From the NCBI GenBank assembly GCA_016718315.1, contig JADKDV010000010.1, positions 27,490 to 91,489 of the forward strand: a DNA stretch of 64,000 bases. The letters run 5' to 3'. The stretch comes from Candidatus Obscuribacter sp. Lineage in GTDB: Bacteria; Cyanobacteriota; Vampirovibrionia; Obscuribacterales; Obscuribacteraceae. Positions 44,456-53,537 of this stretch are shown one piece after another. The position numbers were made by a program, and so were the translations under genes. Below the pieces are notes generated by a model. It saw only the letters and a program-made list of their open reading frames with translations, searched no databases and was not told the origin of the DNA. Each line of letters opens with the position of its first letter. The first letter of the stretch is position 1.

Positions 44456-45376
44456 ATGGCAAACAACAAGGACCGACTGCAAAAAATAGAAAAACTTATT
44501 GGCGACTATAGAGTGACAAGCGGCAAAAAGTTTAAGCTCAAAAACTGGGAGCCATCGGATACTCATGGACTGGACTCAGAATTTAAAGATGAAGCCAAAG
44601 AATTACTTACAATTGGCGTAGAATGGCTCGCAGAGCTGCAAGACAAACTCTACGCCCAGGATCGCTGGGCTGTTTTGTGTATCTTTCAGGCCATGGATGC
44701 GGCGGGCAAAGATAGCACTATCAAGCATGTAATGTCCGGTGTAAATCCACAAGGATGCCAGGTATTTAGCTTTAAACAACCAAGTAGCGAAGACCTCGAT
44801 CATGATTTTATGTGGCGCTACCAGCGGTGCTTACCTGAGCGCGGTCGCATCGGTATATTTAACCGCTCCTATTACGAAGAAGTGCTAGTAGTAAAAGTGC
44901 ACGAAGAAATATTGAAAGCACAAAAACTGCCAGAAAAGCTAGTAACAAAAACAATCTGGGAAGACAGACTGGAAGACATAGCCAACTTTGAAAAATATCT
45001 AGCTCGCAACGGAGTTAGTGTCATAAAGTTTTATCTGCATCTCTCCCAGGAAGAACAGAAGAAAAGGTTTTTGGCGCGCATCGAAAAGCCAGAAAAAAAC
45101 TGGAAATTTGACAGTGGTGATATCAAAGAGCGTGGTCACTGGGCCGAATATAGAGACGCCTTTGAGGAGGCAATCAGTGCTACAGCCACGCCTGAATCCC
45201 CCTGGTATATAATACCTGCGGATAACAAATGGTTTGCCAGACTGGCGGTCTCTGCCGCAATGGTACAAAAATTAGAAGGGCTCGATCTCCAATATCCCAA
45301 AGTAGATAAGGTCAAACTCGAACAACTTGCCCAGGCTAAAGCGTTGCTATTATCAGACAAAAAATTAAAGCAGTAG
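44456..45376 (+). CDS. ppk2: PPK2 family polyphosphate kinase
   Basis: 306 aa from the ATG at 44456 (AAAGGA four bases upstream; an in-frame TTG five codons earlier overlaps that site). Single-domain PPK2: Walker-A-like MDAAGKDST (80-88) then IKHVMSGVNPQGCQVFSFKQ, the lid-region block DFMWRYQRCLPERGRIGIFN and RSYYEEVLVVKVH. PPK2 transfers phosphate from polyphosphate to nucleoside mono- or diphosphates. The class (I, II or III) is not settled from sequence alone; the motif most resembles class III or related AMP/ADP-phosphorylating forms. A PspA gene follows 12 bp later. Confidence 0.93.
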   Translation: MANNKDRLQKIEKLIGDYRVTSGKKFKLKNWEPSDTHGLDSEFKDEAKELLTIGVEWLAELQDKLYAQDRWAVLCIFQAMDAAGKDSTIKHVMSGVNPQGCQVFSFKQPSSEDLDHDFMWRYQRCLPERGRIGIFNRSYYEEVLVVKVHEEILKAQKLPEKLVTKTIWEDRLEDIANFEKYLARNGVSVIKFYLHLSQEEQKKRFLARIEKPEKNWKFDSGDIKERGHWAEYRDAFEEAISATATPESPWYIIPADNKWFARLAVSAAMVQKLEGLDLQYPKVDKVKLEQLAQAKALLLSDKKLKQ

Positions 45377-45388
45377 AAGGAGAATAAG

Positions 45389-46162
45389 ATGTTTGACCGA
45401 CTGATGAACATCATCAAATCGATGTTCAATTCTGGCGTAAGCAAATTGGAAACCGCTGAAGTACTGGCAGAACAAGCAGAAAGCGACCTCTCCAAGAGTG
45501 TCAAACAAGTACAAGATGCGCTCACTGCATCAATCACCAACGAAAAAATGCTGGAAGCCCAGCTCAAAAAAACCAGTGAAGAAAAAGCACAATGGGAAAA
45601 GAGAGCGGCTCTTGCTGTCGGACAAAACAACGACGAAGTAGCCAAACAATGTCTACAAAAGAAGGTCGAACTGGCCAAGCAAGAAGCTGCCTTAACCAGT
45701 CAGATAGAAGAGCAAAAGAAACAAACAGGTCAGCTTAAGACTCATTTTGCCAAGCTAGATCAAGAATACAAAGACTTCCGCCTCAAAAAACAAAGCATGG
45801 CAGCCCGCTCCAAAAGCAGCGATGCTATGGCTAAAGCCAATGATTTGATTGCTGGCTCAGGGCCAAGCAGTATGGAAAAGTGGGAAGAAAAAATCCGCTC
45901 CAAAGAGATAAGAAACGAAGCCATGCAAGAAATGCGTGGTATCTCGGCTGGTATGGAAGAAATCAAAGAGCTTGACAAAGCCGCTCATCTAGACGACGAA
46001 CTGGCTATGCTCAAAGCACAAATCAGTGCCAAAGCAATCACCAGCTCAGCTGATGGCAATCAACCCAAACTGATTGTGCAACGGGATGACGATGCTGTAG
46101 ACGCGGAGCTTGTGGATGATAACGTGCCAATGCTATTAGAAAACAAAGACGACAAAAAGTAA
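45389..46162 (+). CDS. pspA: PspA/IM30 family membrane-stress protein
   Basis: 257 aa, almost wholly coiled coil after a short amphipathic N-terminal helix (MFDRLMNIIKSMFNSGV). The central coil (about 25-185) has the PspA/IM30 pattern, with WEKRAALAVGQNNDEVAKQCL and MAARSKSSDAMAKAND. A C-terminal tail of ~70 residues is acidic, longer than in Escherichia coli PspA. ESCRT-III-related PspA proteins bind and mend the inner membrane. AAGGAG lies six bases before the ATG. It lies directly behind ppk2, so membrane repair and polyphosphate use may share a transcript. Confidence 0.88.
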   Translation: MFDRLMNIIKSMFNSGVSKLETAEVLAEQAESDLSKSVKQVQDALTASITNEKMLEAQLKKTSEEKAQWEKRAALAVGQNNDEVAKQCLQKKVELAKQEAALTSQIEEQKKQTGQLKTHFAKLDQEYKDFRLKKQSMAARSKSSDAMAKANDLIAGSGPSSMEKWEEKIRSKEIRNEAMQEMRGISAGMEEIKELDKAAHLDDELAMLKAQISAKAITSSADGNQPKLIVQRDDDAVDAELVDDNVPMLLENKDDKK

Positions 46163-46211
46163 GTTGAACTTTTTAGCTAAGCTGGGCGTCTACTGATATC
46201 TGTATAAAGGC

Positions 46212-46217
46212 TATAAT
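46212..46217 (+). promoter_or_regulatory. Candidate -10 (TATAAT) for the SNF2 helicase gene
   Basis: TATAAT ends ten bases before the GTG at 46228 and 19 before the in-frame ATG at 46237. No Shine-Dalgarno is present before the GTG. Confidence 0.4.
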
Positions 46218-46227
46218 GAGCCATTGA

Positions 46228-49200
46228 GTGCGCCAGATGTCCAGGATGAAACCAGAACAACTCAAAACCGAATCAATTCGGCAGATGATTTTGCGCAGCT
46301 ATGCTGCCCCGGTGGCCAACCGGGGACTTAGTTATGCTGCCAATAATCGGGTAATCAATATTGGTTACCTGGCAGCCGAGCGCCTCATCCACGCCAAGGT
46401 ATCAGGCAGCATGCTGGATCCTTATTTAGCCGAGGTGAGACTCAACTTCCAGGGCGCCCTCGAAGAAACCTACTGCACCTGTCCGGTCAGACATTACTGC
46501 AAACACACAGCCGCTCTACTCTGGACAGTGGTTGCTCATTTTAGTAGGGGCGGCAACTTAAGTGATTTGCACAAATTTAGTATGCTGCAAATGCCTGGCT
46601 ATCTAGCCCAGGCTGCCCGTGATGTCAAATCTCCAGACAGTGACTCTCCCCAGTCAAAATCACAAGCTGCCCCTAAGCCCGGTCAAAAAGGCAAAGATCT
46701 AGCTCCTGGAGCACTGAGTGTCTCTACTGGCGCCAACTTCAAATATTTAGTCCAACTTCTCAAGAGCGACAATACCTTTGCAAATGAGGTTGCCCCCAGG
46801 CGCAGACAATATGTCTATGTTTTTTCGGAGAGCTACCACAGCAAGCTCGGGGTAGAGCTCAGAGCGGTGGTCGTAAAAAAAGACGGCTCATTTGGCCACG
46901 ACAAAGAAGCAGAAGTCTGGGACATACTCGACCCCCGACCGGGAGACGGCGATGCGGTACCATTTGACAGTATCGACCGTACCATAGTCAAGCTCTGGTT
47001 TTTAGCAGCTGGAGGCACTCAGGGACATGGTCTCGAAGAGCTACTGCCTGATGTCGATCTTTTGCGCGACCTGCTTGCTAAAGCCACCAGTACCGGACGC
47101 GCTCACTGGCTATCGGTGCATGGTCCCAAACTGTCTATGGGACCTGATTTGCCCGGTGAGCTAAACTTCAAAAAGCTCTACAACGACCGCTATCAGCTCA
47201 CACCCCGGCCCTGCCAGGAGCGCGAGCTGCCTTACGATATCGATCCCAGCCGTATCGTTACTTTTAGCGGTAATCCTTCTGTTTATCTTGATACAGCCAA
47301 TAGCCGCATTGGCTGCCTTATCTATGATCATCCCATTACCTCAGCAACTGCCGAGGCACTGATTGCACTACCGACGGTGCGTGAGCATGAGCTTATGGCA
47401 GTCAAAGTTTTGCTTGATGATCTCAAAGCACCAGTAGCGATTGTGCGCCCAATAGTTGGTCGAGAGGCACAAATCCAGCTAATCAAGCGCATCCCCTCAC
47501 TGCACCTGGAGCGCAGACCAATAAGCGATCATTTACGCCAGTTGCGTCCAGACCTGCCTATTGCACTCGATATTGCTTTACTCAGCTTTAAACAACCTCC
47601 GGGCTTTAAGGAGGGCACTTTTACCCAAACCATAGAAGACCGCAAAAACGACAAAATAGTCGTGCAAAAGATAGATACATCCGGTGAGCGCAAGGCTCTC
47701 GATAGCCTGGTAGCACTGGGCTTTAAGCAGATACTCAATCCTGAATCACTGGGACTAACCGGACAGGCTCTTTATTTACAAGCACCAGATCCCACCTGGG
47801 CTAAATTTGCTGCAGTGGACAGACCCGCACTGATAGATCAAGGCTGGCAAATCAGCAAGGACAAGACTTTTGTAGACGATGTCGTCGATACTGCCGACAA
47901 TCAAGACTGGTCCATCCATTGCAGCGAGCGCGGTCAGTACTGGTTTGACCTGGAGCTGGGAGTCAAAATTGACAATCAGCAAATCTCACTCATCCCCATA
48001 ATCGAGACCGCACTGGCCACTCTGCCAGAAGAACTCTCTTTAGCCACTGTGGACAAATTAGCCATAGAGGGCAAATTTTATTGCCGCATGCCAGATGGAC
48101 GCACCCTAGCGCTGCCCTTTGATCGAGTCAAATCAGTCATTGTGCTTTTACTAGAGCTACTGCACTTTGGTCTCCACCCCTCAATGGTGCCCCTGGTACA
48201 TGTAGTCAAATTATTATCCGATCAATTTGTCAATAAGCTGAGACTGGAGGGCGCTGCCAAACTACGCGCCATCGCTCAGGAGCTTGCCACTATGGACGGT
48301 ATTGCACCGGTAAGTGCCGCACCGGGGTTTAAGGCGCAACTACGCGATTATCAGGAGCTGGGGCTGGGTTGGTTGCAGTTTATTGCCAGATTTGGCCTGG
48401 GTGGTATTCTTGCAGATGAGATGGGTCTGGGCAAAACAGTACAAGCACTAGCTCATATCCATCTGCAAAAACATCAGGGTCATACAGGTCCTTATCTGGT
48501 TATATGTCCAACCAGTGTCATGCCCAACTGGCTTATCGAAGCAGCACGTTTTACACCAGAGCTAAAAGTCCTCGGGCTACGCGGTCCCAATCGTTTTGCA
48601 CTTTATGATCAAATCGACAAGCAAGATATTATCGTCACCACTTATCCAGTCTATCTGCGCGACTTCCCTGTATTTAGCAAAATACACTGGCAGGGTGTAA
48701 TCCTGGACGAAGCGCAAGTAATCAAGTCGGCCAAAGCTCGCATCAAGGAAGCAGTCTCTTTACTAAAGGCAGAGCACCGCATCTGCATGACCGGTACCCC
48801 CATCGAAAACAACCTGCTAGAGCTATGGTCTCAATTCGATTTTGTACTACCAGGCATGCTTGGAGACAAAACCAAATTCACAAAATATTTCCGCCAACCC
48901 ATCGAAAAAGCAAACAGCCTGGAGCGCAAACAAGCCCTGGCATCCTGGATCAAGCCATTTATTTTGCGCCGCACAAAAGACACAGTAGCGCTAGAATTAC
49001 CCGCTAAAACAGTGGTAATTCATTCGGTCGAACTAGAAGGCGCCCAAAGAGACTTGTACGAGACAGTGAGAGTGACCATGCTCGATCATGTGCGTCAGGA
49101 GATACAACTAAAAGGCTTCGAAAGGTGCCAGATAGTTATCCTAGACGCCCTGCTCAAATTGAGACAGACCTGCTGCGATCCTCGTCTGGTCAAGCTCAAA

Positions 49201-49812
49201 TCAGCTCGCACAGTGACAGAGTCAGCCAAACTCGATGCCCTCTTTGATCTGCTCACACCTCTGGTGGATGAAGGTCGCAAAATTATTTTGTTTTCGCAGT
49301 TTACGTCGATGATGGATCTGATTATCGCCGAGATGCAAGAGCGCCAAATTGATTTTGTCCAGATTCGCGGTGATACTACAGATAGAGCCACTCCTGTTAA
49401 GCGCTTCCAAAATGGCGAAGTCCCAGTCTTTATACTGAGCCTCAAAGCTGGTGGCACCGGTCTTAATTTAACTGCCGCAGACACAGTGATACTCTACGAC
49501 CCCTGGTGGAATCCAGCCGTAGAAGATCAAGCTATGGACCGCGCTCATCGCATCGGCCAGATAAACCCTGTCTTTGTTTACAAACTAGTTACCAGAGACA
49601 CCATCGAAGAACGCATACAGGACCTGCAAAAGAAAAAACGAGCGCTCTGCCGCGCCATACTTGACAATGAAAACGACGGCTCAGCAAGCTTTACGCAGGC
49701 AGATCTAGAACTACTCTTTAAACCACTAGAAACACAAGTCCTGGACAATAACAAAAAGAAAGGTAAAAAGAGCAAAGACACTCAAGCCGGCGACAGAGAG
49801 CACTACCGCTAG
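46228..49812 (+). CDS. SWIM zinc-finger SNF2-family helicase
   Basis: 1194 aa. A SWIM zinc finger lies near residues 83-100 (CTCPVRHYCKHTAALLW). A long middle region (about 150-690) has no clear family. The SNF2 ATPase fills the C-terminal ~480 residues: GLGWLQFIARFGLGGILADE, DEMGLGKTVQALA (Walker A), ILDEAQ (DEAQ box), CMTGTPIENNLLELWSQFD, then the C-lobe with LFSQFTSMMDL, LSLKAGGTGLNLTAADTVIL, and DRAHRIGQ. This is the bacterial HepA/SWIM-SNF2 group, which act as nucleic-acid translocases, perhaps freeing stalled RNA polymerase. The start is GTG; ATGs at 46237 and 46246 are possible. Confidence 0.92.
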   Translation: MRQMSRMKPEQLKTESIRQMILRSYAAPVANRGLSYAANNRVINIGYLAAERLIHAKVSGSMLDPYLAEVRLNFQGALEETYCTCPVRHYCKHTAALLWTVVAHFSRGGNLSDLHKFSMLQMPGYLAQAARDVKSPDSDSPQSKSQAAPKPGQKGKDLAPGALSVSTGANFKYLVQLLKSDNTFANEVAPRRRQYVYVFSESYHSKLGVELRAVVVKKDGSFGHDKEAEVWDILDPRPGDGDAVPFDSIDRTIVKLWFLAAGGTQGHGLEELLPDVDLLRDLLAKATSTGRAHWLSVHGPKLSMGPDLPGELNFKKLYNDRYQLTPRPCQERELPYDIDPSRIVTFSGNPSVYLDTANSRIGCLIYDHPITSATAEALIALPTVREHELMAVKVLLDDLKAPVAIVRPIVGREAQIQLIKRIPSLHLERRPISDHLRQLRPDLPIALDIALLSFKQPPGFKEGTFTQTIEDRKNDKIVVQKIDTSGERKALDSLVALGFKQILNPESLGLTGQALYLQAPDPTWAKFAAVDRPALIDQGWQISKDKTFVDDVVDTADNQDWSIHCSERGQYWFDLELGVKIDNQQISLIPIIETALATLPEELSLATVDKLAIEGKFYCRMPDGRTLALPFDRVKSVIVLLLELLHFGLHPSMVPLVHVVKLLSDQFVNKLRLEGAAKLRAIAQELATMDGIAPVSAAPGFKAQLRDYQELGLGWLQFIARFGLGGILADEMGLGKTVQALAHIHLQKHQGHTGPYLVICPTSVMPNWLIEAARFTPELKVLGLRGPNRFALYDQIDKQDIIVTTYPVYLRDFPVFSKIHWQGVILDEAQVIKSAKARIKEAVSLLKAEHRICMTGTPIENNLLELWSQFDFVLPGMLGDKTKFTKYFRQPIEKANSLERKQALASWIKPFILRRTKDTVALELPAKTVVIHSVELEGAQRDLYETVRVTMLDHVRQEIQLKGFERCQIVILDALLKLRQTCCDPRLVKLKSARTVTESAKLDALFDLLTPLVDEGRKIILFSQFTSMMDLIIAEMQERQIDFVQIRGDTTDRATPVKRFQNGEVPVFILSLKAGGTGLNLTAADTVILYDPWWNPAVEDQAMDRAHRIGQINPVFVYKLVTRDTIEERIQDLQKKKRALCRAILDNENDGSASFTQADLELLFKPLETQVLDNNKKKGKKSKDTQAGDREHYR

Positions 49813-49816
49813 GGAG

Positions 49817-49822
49817 TATAAT
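49817..49822 (+). promoter_or_regulatory. Candidate -10 (TATAAT) for the tandem Usp gene
   Basis: TATAAT lies 29 bp before the ATG at 49852, leaving a short leader that contains GAGGT six bases before the start. No strong -35 is seen. Confidence 0.4.
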
Positions 49823-49851
49823 GACACAGGCATTTTGCCTGAGGTATCTAA

Positions 49852-50904
49852 ATGTACGATCACGGTGTAAAAGTATTAGTCTGCCTGGCTGACTTAAATA
49901 ATTGTGCCTCAACAATAGACACAATCAAAAGCATGCCCTGGGCACCTGCCACTCAAATCAGACTCTTTTTGGTATTGACGATTGAGTCGGGTCTGCCGCT
50001 GGGCTCTCTGCTTATGGGACCAGGCAAGCAACACCATGGACTTGAGATATCGCAAAAAGAAAGACAATTGCGCCTCCTAGCTGGACAATTGCAACAAGCA
50101 CTGCCTCATTGTGCAGTCGATATCGAAGTCTGGCATGGAGACGCTAAAGCAGCCATTATCGAAGCAGCTGGTGAATGGCCAGCCAATTTGATAGTACTGA
50201 CAAAAAGACCACGCAAAAAGCTAGAACGTCTAATCATGGGAGATTGCTGCAAAAACGTAGCGACACATGCCCATTGTCCAGTGCTCATCTTAAAACCACT
50301 GGAGCATGAGCTACCTGGTGTAGAGAGCCATGGCTTCCAAAATATACTGGTGGCAGTGGATCAAAGTATCTACAGCCGCGCCACACTCTACTGGCTTTGC
50401 AATATGGAATGGAGCGCCAGAACTCGCATAAAACTAATCATGGCAGTTGAAGATGTAGGCGAATTGCATCCCGATGATATTACTCCAGCTATCCACGGCA
50501 TGAGCCCTCAGATGGAGCTAAACGTGGCAGCCAGACTGGAAATAGAAGAACTATCCAAACCATTAATTGGCCGCTTTGGTGCCCATGCCATAACCACCCA
50601 GATAGCCGATGGCGATGCCAAAGAAATAATCATGGACACAGCAGTAGCCTGGGGAGCGGATCTGGTAGTCGTGGGCTCACACGGCCGCACCAGTCTATCA
50701 AAACTGGTGCTGGGAAGTGTCTCCGAAAACATCGCGGCGCAAGCACCATGTGCAGTGGCAATATTGCGCGAACTAATCTCAGATGAATATCTGGAAAAAC
50801 TCAAGCCACAAGTGATTATGAGCACCGAAGAAGAAGAACCAATCCACTTTGAAAGAGGCGGCTATGGCGACGACCGCCCCCACATCACACCCACGGGTAT
50901 GTAG
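49852..50904 (+). CDS. Tandem universal stress protein
   Basis: 350 aa with two Usp domains (about 5-150 and 160-300). The second ends VVGSHGRTSLSKLVLGSVSE then NIAAQAPCAVAILRE, the ATP-binding GxxGxnG(S/T) pattern. In the first the equivalent LTKRPRKKLERLIMGDCCKN lacks the Gly pair, so it probably does not bind ATP. The last ~45 residues are an acidic tail. Usp proteins are produced in stress and stationary phase. GAGGT precedes the ATG. Its stop is followed in the same frame by a dehydrogenase remnant. Confidence 0.88.
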   Translation: MYDHGVKVLVCLADLNNCASTIDTIKSMPWAPATQIRLFLVLTIESGLPLGSLLMGPGKQHHGLEISQKERQLRLLAGQLQQALPHCAVDIEVWHGDAKAAIIEAAGEWPANLIVLTKRPRKKLERLIMGDCCKNVATHAHCPVLILKPLEHELPGVESHGFQNILVAVDQSIYSRATLYWLCNMEWSARTRIKLIMAVEDVGELHPDDITPAIHGMSPQMELNVAARLEIEELSKPLIGRFGAHAITTQIADGDAKEIIMDTAVAWGADLVVVGSHGRTSLSKLVLGSVSENIAAQAPCAVAILRELISDEYLEKLKPQVIMSTEEEEPIHFERGGYGDDRPHITPTGM

Positions 50905-51291
50905 CAGAGGGTTGTAGCGACCCTGCAAGCTAAAGACGCTGTCCAGAAGCTGCAAAAGATGGGTGGCGCCAAAGTAATACTATCCACAGTGACAAGCGCC
51001 AAAGCAATGTCACCCTGGGTAGATGGGCTAGCCACAGACGGTACCTTACTGTTAGTTGGGGCCAGTATGGAACCAATGGAGGTTACACCGGTATCTCTAA
51101 TTATGGCCAGACGCTCTGTCAAAGGCTGGCCCAGTGGCACAGCCATGGACTCTCAAGACTGCCTGGAATTTAGCGCACTGACCGGTATCAGACCGATGAT
51201 CGAAAAATTCTCACTCGATAACGCCAGCCAGGCTTATGAGCGCATGATCAGCGGCAAAGCGAGATTTAGAGCGGTTTTGACTGTGGACTAA
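50905..51291 (+). pseudogene. Remnant of a zinc-type alcohol dehydrogenase (C-terminal ~125 aa)
   Basis: Directly after the Usp stop and in the same frame, codons read LQAKDAVQKLQKMGGAKVIL and continue through SPWVDGLATDGTLLLVGAS, SVKGWPSGTAMDSQDCLEFS and ISGKARFRAVLTVD, the C-terminal third of an MDR alcohol dehydrogenase. The catalytic domain, zinc ligands and the NAD Gly motif are absent; full-length members are ~340 aa. No convincing start or ribosome site exists (first ATG 50959). It is a 5'-truncated pseudogene, most simply a deletion that fused the Usp 3' end to the dehydrogenase 3' end. Confidence 0.8.
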
Positions 51292-51316
51292 AAAGCAATT
51301 AGATAATCAAAAGCAG

Positions 51317-51345
51317 GGAGAGTTGGCGTCAACTCTCCTACTTTT
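51317..51345. terminator. Bidirectional hairpin between the dehydrogenase remnant and the metacaspase gene
   Basis: GGAGAGTTG (51317-51325) pairs with CAACTCTCC (51330-51338), four-base loop. CTACTTTTT follows on the plus strand and CTGCTTTTG on the minus strand. It overlaps the metacaspase stop codon. Confidence 0.7.
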
Positions 51346-52744
51346 TAGTGCTATTTTCTACGTCAAACTCGACTATTTTTGGCAAACTGGGATTATGAAA
51401 GAGCGCCATATCGACTTCGTCTTTGGCTGACAACTTTTGCCCCATACGATGATAGCAATAGGCTCTGGCCAAGTGATAGTCAGAGTTGTTTGGTACATCA
51501 GTGAGCAAGTATTTTAGCTCCTGCTCAGCCTTGCTAAAATTGCCCATCTGAATCAATATCACTGCCTTACGGTAGTAATAAGCAGGCTCATTGAAGTGTG
51601 CGGCTTGTTGACTGCAAGCTTCCATGTATGCCAGTCTTGGATTTTTTTCGTTACTAAAATAAGACTGCGAGAGTTTGATTGACTTTGGTGCTTCAGGCTG
51701 ACTGACCACAGCCAACTTGGTAGGCACTTGAGTCTGTGTCTGAGGCTGAGCAACAGGATAACTCTGCATCGGGTTTTGAGTGTTGTTATGTGCGCTATCG
51801 GGCTCAAGGTCGAGCACCACCGACTCAGGTAATGACTGTGGCGCCCTGGGCAATACCGAGATAATCAAATCATTGCCCGACCATTTGCTATGCAATACCG
51901 GAGTCTGCCTGGCTCCTGGATGGTCTTCTCTGACTTCATCGGCCACAGTAGTTTTCATCCGCTCAAAAGCGTCAGATAGCGTGGCGTCAGGTTTGCTGCG
52001 CAAACCATCTAACAAATTGCGAGTAAACACGCCATTCTGGTAGCGTCTTGATTCCCAGGACTGTTCATCAGGTTGACTGGAGCAAATCACCAGTTGTCCA
52101 GAGCCTTCAGCCAGAGCCGCAGCATCAAAGTTGGCACTGCGCACGATACCTTTGGCATTGGGATTGATTGTGCCACTATGGCAAGCATCCAATACCATTA
52201 CGACACGGTCTGTGAGCACACGTCTTTGCACTGACTCCAAGATCTTTTCCATTTCCATACCGGTAGCAAACAGGTCTTCGGGGTCAGAGTCATATGCAAC
52301 AAGATAGCTGCGACCTCTTAAATCCCTCTGCGAAGGACTGCCATGGGTAGAAAAGAAAATCACCACTACATCATCGGGCTTGACCACGCGAGCCAAAAAC
52401 TTAGAACCAAACTCAGAGAGAATACGTCTTTGATTGGCATCTTTATCAAGCAACATGCGCACATGGTCTGGCGCAAAGTGAGCATCTTTGACTAAGTAAT
52501 CATAAAAATCGCGGGCATCTTTTGTTGCGTATTTGAGGCGCGGTATTTTGGGATTGGCAAACTCGCCTATACCGATTACAAGTGCCCATTTATCTCTGAC
52601 CGGACGGTTAATATCAGCTTTTACCGCATTGTCGACGGCATCTACTTTGGTCTGCATGTCTTTGTTTTGAATCGTCTCAGTCTGTCCGGCAGGCATCAGA
52701 GCGAGGCAGCAGAGGGCGGCAACAAGGTGCTTTAAAATGCGCAT
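51338..52744 (-). CDS. Exported metacaspase-like (C14) protease with TPRs
   Basis: 468 aa from the ATG at 52744; an in-frame TTG four codons upstream is possible. A signal peptide covers residues 1-22. The caspase-fold domain spans about 52-270, with WALVIGIGEF, the catalytic His134 in FFSTHGSP and Cys188 in LDACHSG, plus ARQTPVLHSKWSGNDLI. A Pro/Gln/Ser-rich linker and about three TPRs (residues about 375-450) follow. Metacaspases cleave after Arg or Lys and are common in multicellular or complex bacteria. Export is suggested by the signal; the target is unknown. Confidence 0.88.
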   Translation of the reverse strand: MRILKHLVAALCCLALMPAGQTETIQNKDMQTKVDAVDNAVKADINRPVRDKWALVIGIGEFANPKIPRLKYATKDARDFYDYLVKDAHFAPDHVRMLLDKDANQRRILSEFGSKFLARVVKPDDVVVIFFSTHGSPSQRDLRGRSYLVAYDSDPEDLFATGMEMEKILESVQRRVLTDRVVMVLDACHSGTINPNAKGIVRSANFDAAALAEGSGQLVICSSQPDEQSWESRRYQNGVFTRNLLDGLRSKPDATLSDAFERMKTTVADEVREDHPGARQTPVLHSKWSGNDLIISVLPRAPQSLPESVVLDLEPDSAHNNTQNPMQSYPVAQPQTQTQVPTKLAVVSQPEAPKSIKLSQSYFSNEKNPRLAYMEACSQQAAHFNEPAYYYRKAVILIQMGNFSKAEQELKYLLTDVPNNSDYHLARAYCYHRMGQKLSAKDEVDMALFHNPSLPKIVEFDVENSTKK

Positions 52745-52910
52745 TTTATTAACCAATCAAATTGTCTAACGAGAACATCACGGTCGACTAAAAAATACCA
52801 CAATTTAGGCGGAGAAAAACCCCCAACTGGCCATGTAGACAGATACTGTAATCCCCTCGGCTGACAGCAAAAGCGCAGCTTGCACTACCGGTGATGGCAC
52901 TTGAGGGTAG

Positions 52911-53495
52911 CTAAGACAATTTAATTGTGGCAGCAGCAGCTACTTGCGCTTTGTAGGCTTTGTTGGCAGCAATGCAGGCAAATATTGCTTGTCCAATAGC
53001 AAAGAGTGCCCAGACATGCAAACCAACTGTTAGAGGTTGGAAGCTAATAAGTGAGATAAGTGTATCAGCGGCTATTAAAAGCGCTCCCACAACTAGTGCC
53101 CAGGTGCGGTACAGATTGCTCTGTTTTGACAAGAACAAAAAAATGGCAGCGGACAGCGCCATAGGCACAAAAGTAACGATAAAATGGAGCACAGCATTGT
53201 CTTTGGTGATCTCGCCAAGCAGCACACTGACAAAAGCTGGCGATATCATACCTAGCGCCAGCGAAAAATCCATATTAAAAGCAAAGCAGAGAGCATTTAC
53301 CAGAGTGCAACCAGCCACCCAAATTAGCCAATTAGCTCCGCGTGCAACCTGAACATTGCCCACCGGTATAGACTGAGTGTGGATTTGGGGGTCTTCAGTT
53401 TCGTAATTCTGAGCCTCACCGCGATTAGCAGCATCTCTTATCTCAGCGTCTTCTTTTTCCTGGGCATGGGATTGTGGCAATGGTGGTTCTTGCAT
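52911..53495 (-). CDS. Multi-pass membrane protein of unknown function
   Basis: 194 aa. Residues 1-50 are hydrophilic and acidic/Gln-rich; about five hydrophobic helices follow (first WLIWVAGCTLVNALCFAF, then SLALGMISPAFVSVLL, FIVTFVPMALSAAIFLFL, TWALVVGALLIAADTLISLI and WALFAIGQAIFACIAAN). Not assigned to a family. AAGGTG lies four bases before the ATG. It lies between an SIY-repeat protein and the metacaspase gene on the same strand, separated from each by 42 and 166 bp. Confidence 0.7.
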   Translation of the reverse strand: MQEPPLPQSHAQEKEDAEIRDAANRGEAQNYETEDPQIHTQSIPVGNVQVARGANWLIWVAGCTLVNALCFAFNMDFSLALGMISPAFVSVLLGEITKDNAVLHFIVTFVPMALSAAIFLFLSKQSNLYRTWALVVGALLIAADTLISLISFQPLTVGLHVWALFAIGQAIFACIAANKAYKAQVAAAATIKLS

Positions 53496-53537
53496 GTTGC
53501 ACCTTTATCATAAACAGCTCCAAGTTTAGCATCCTAT

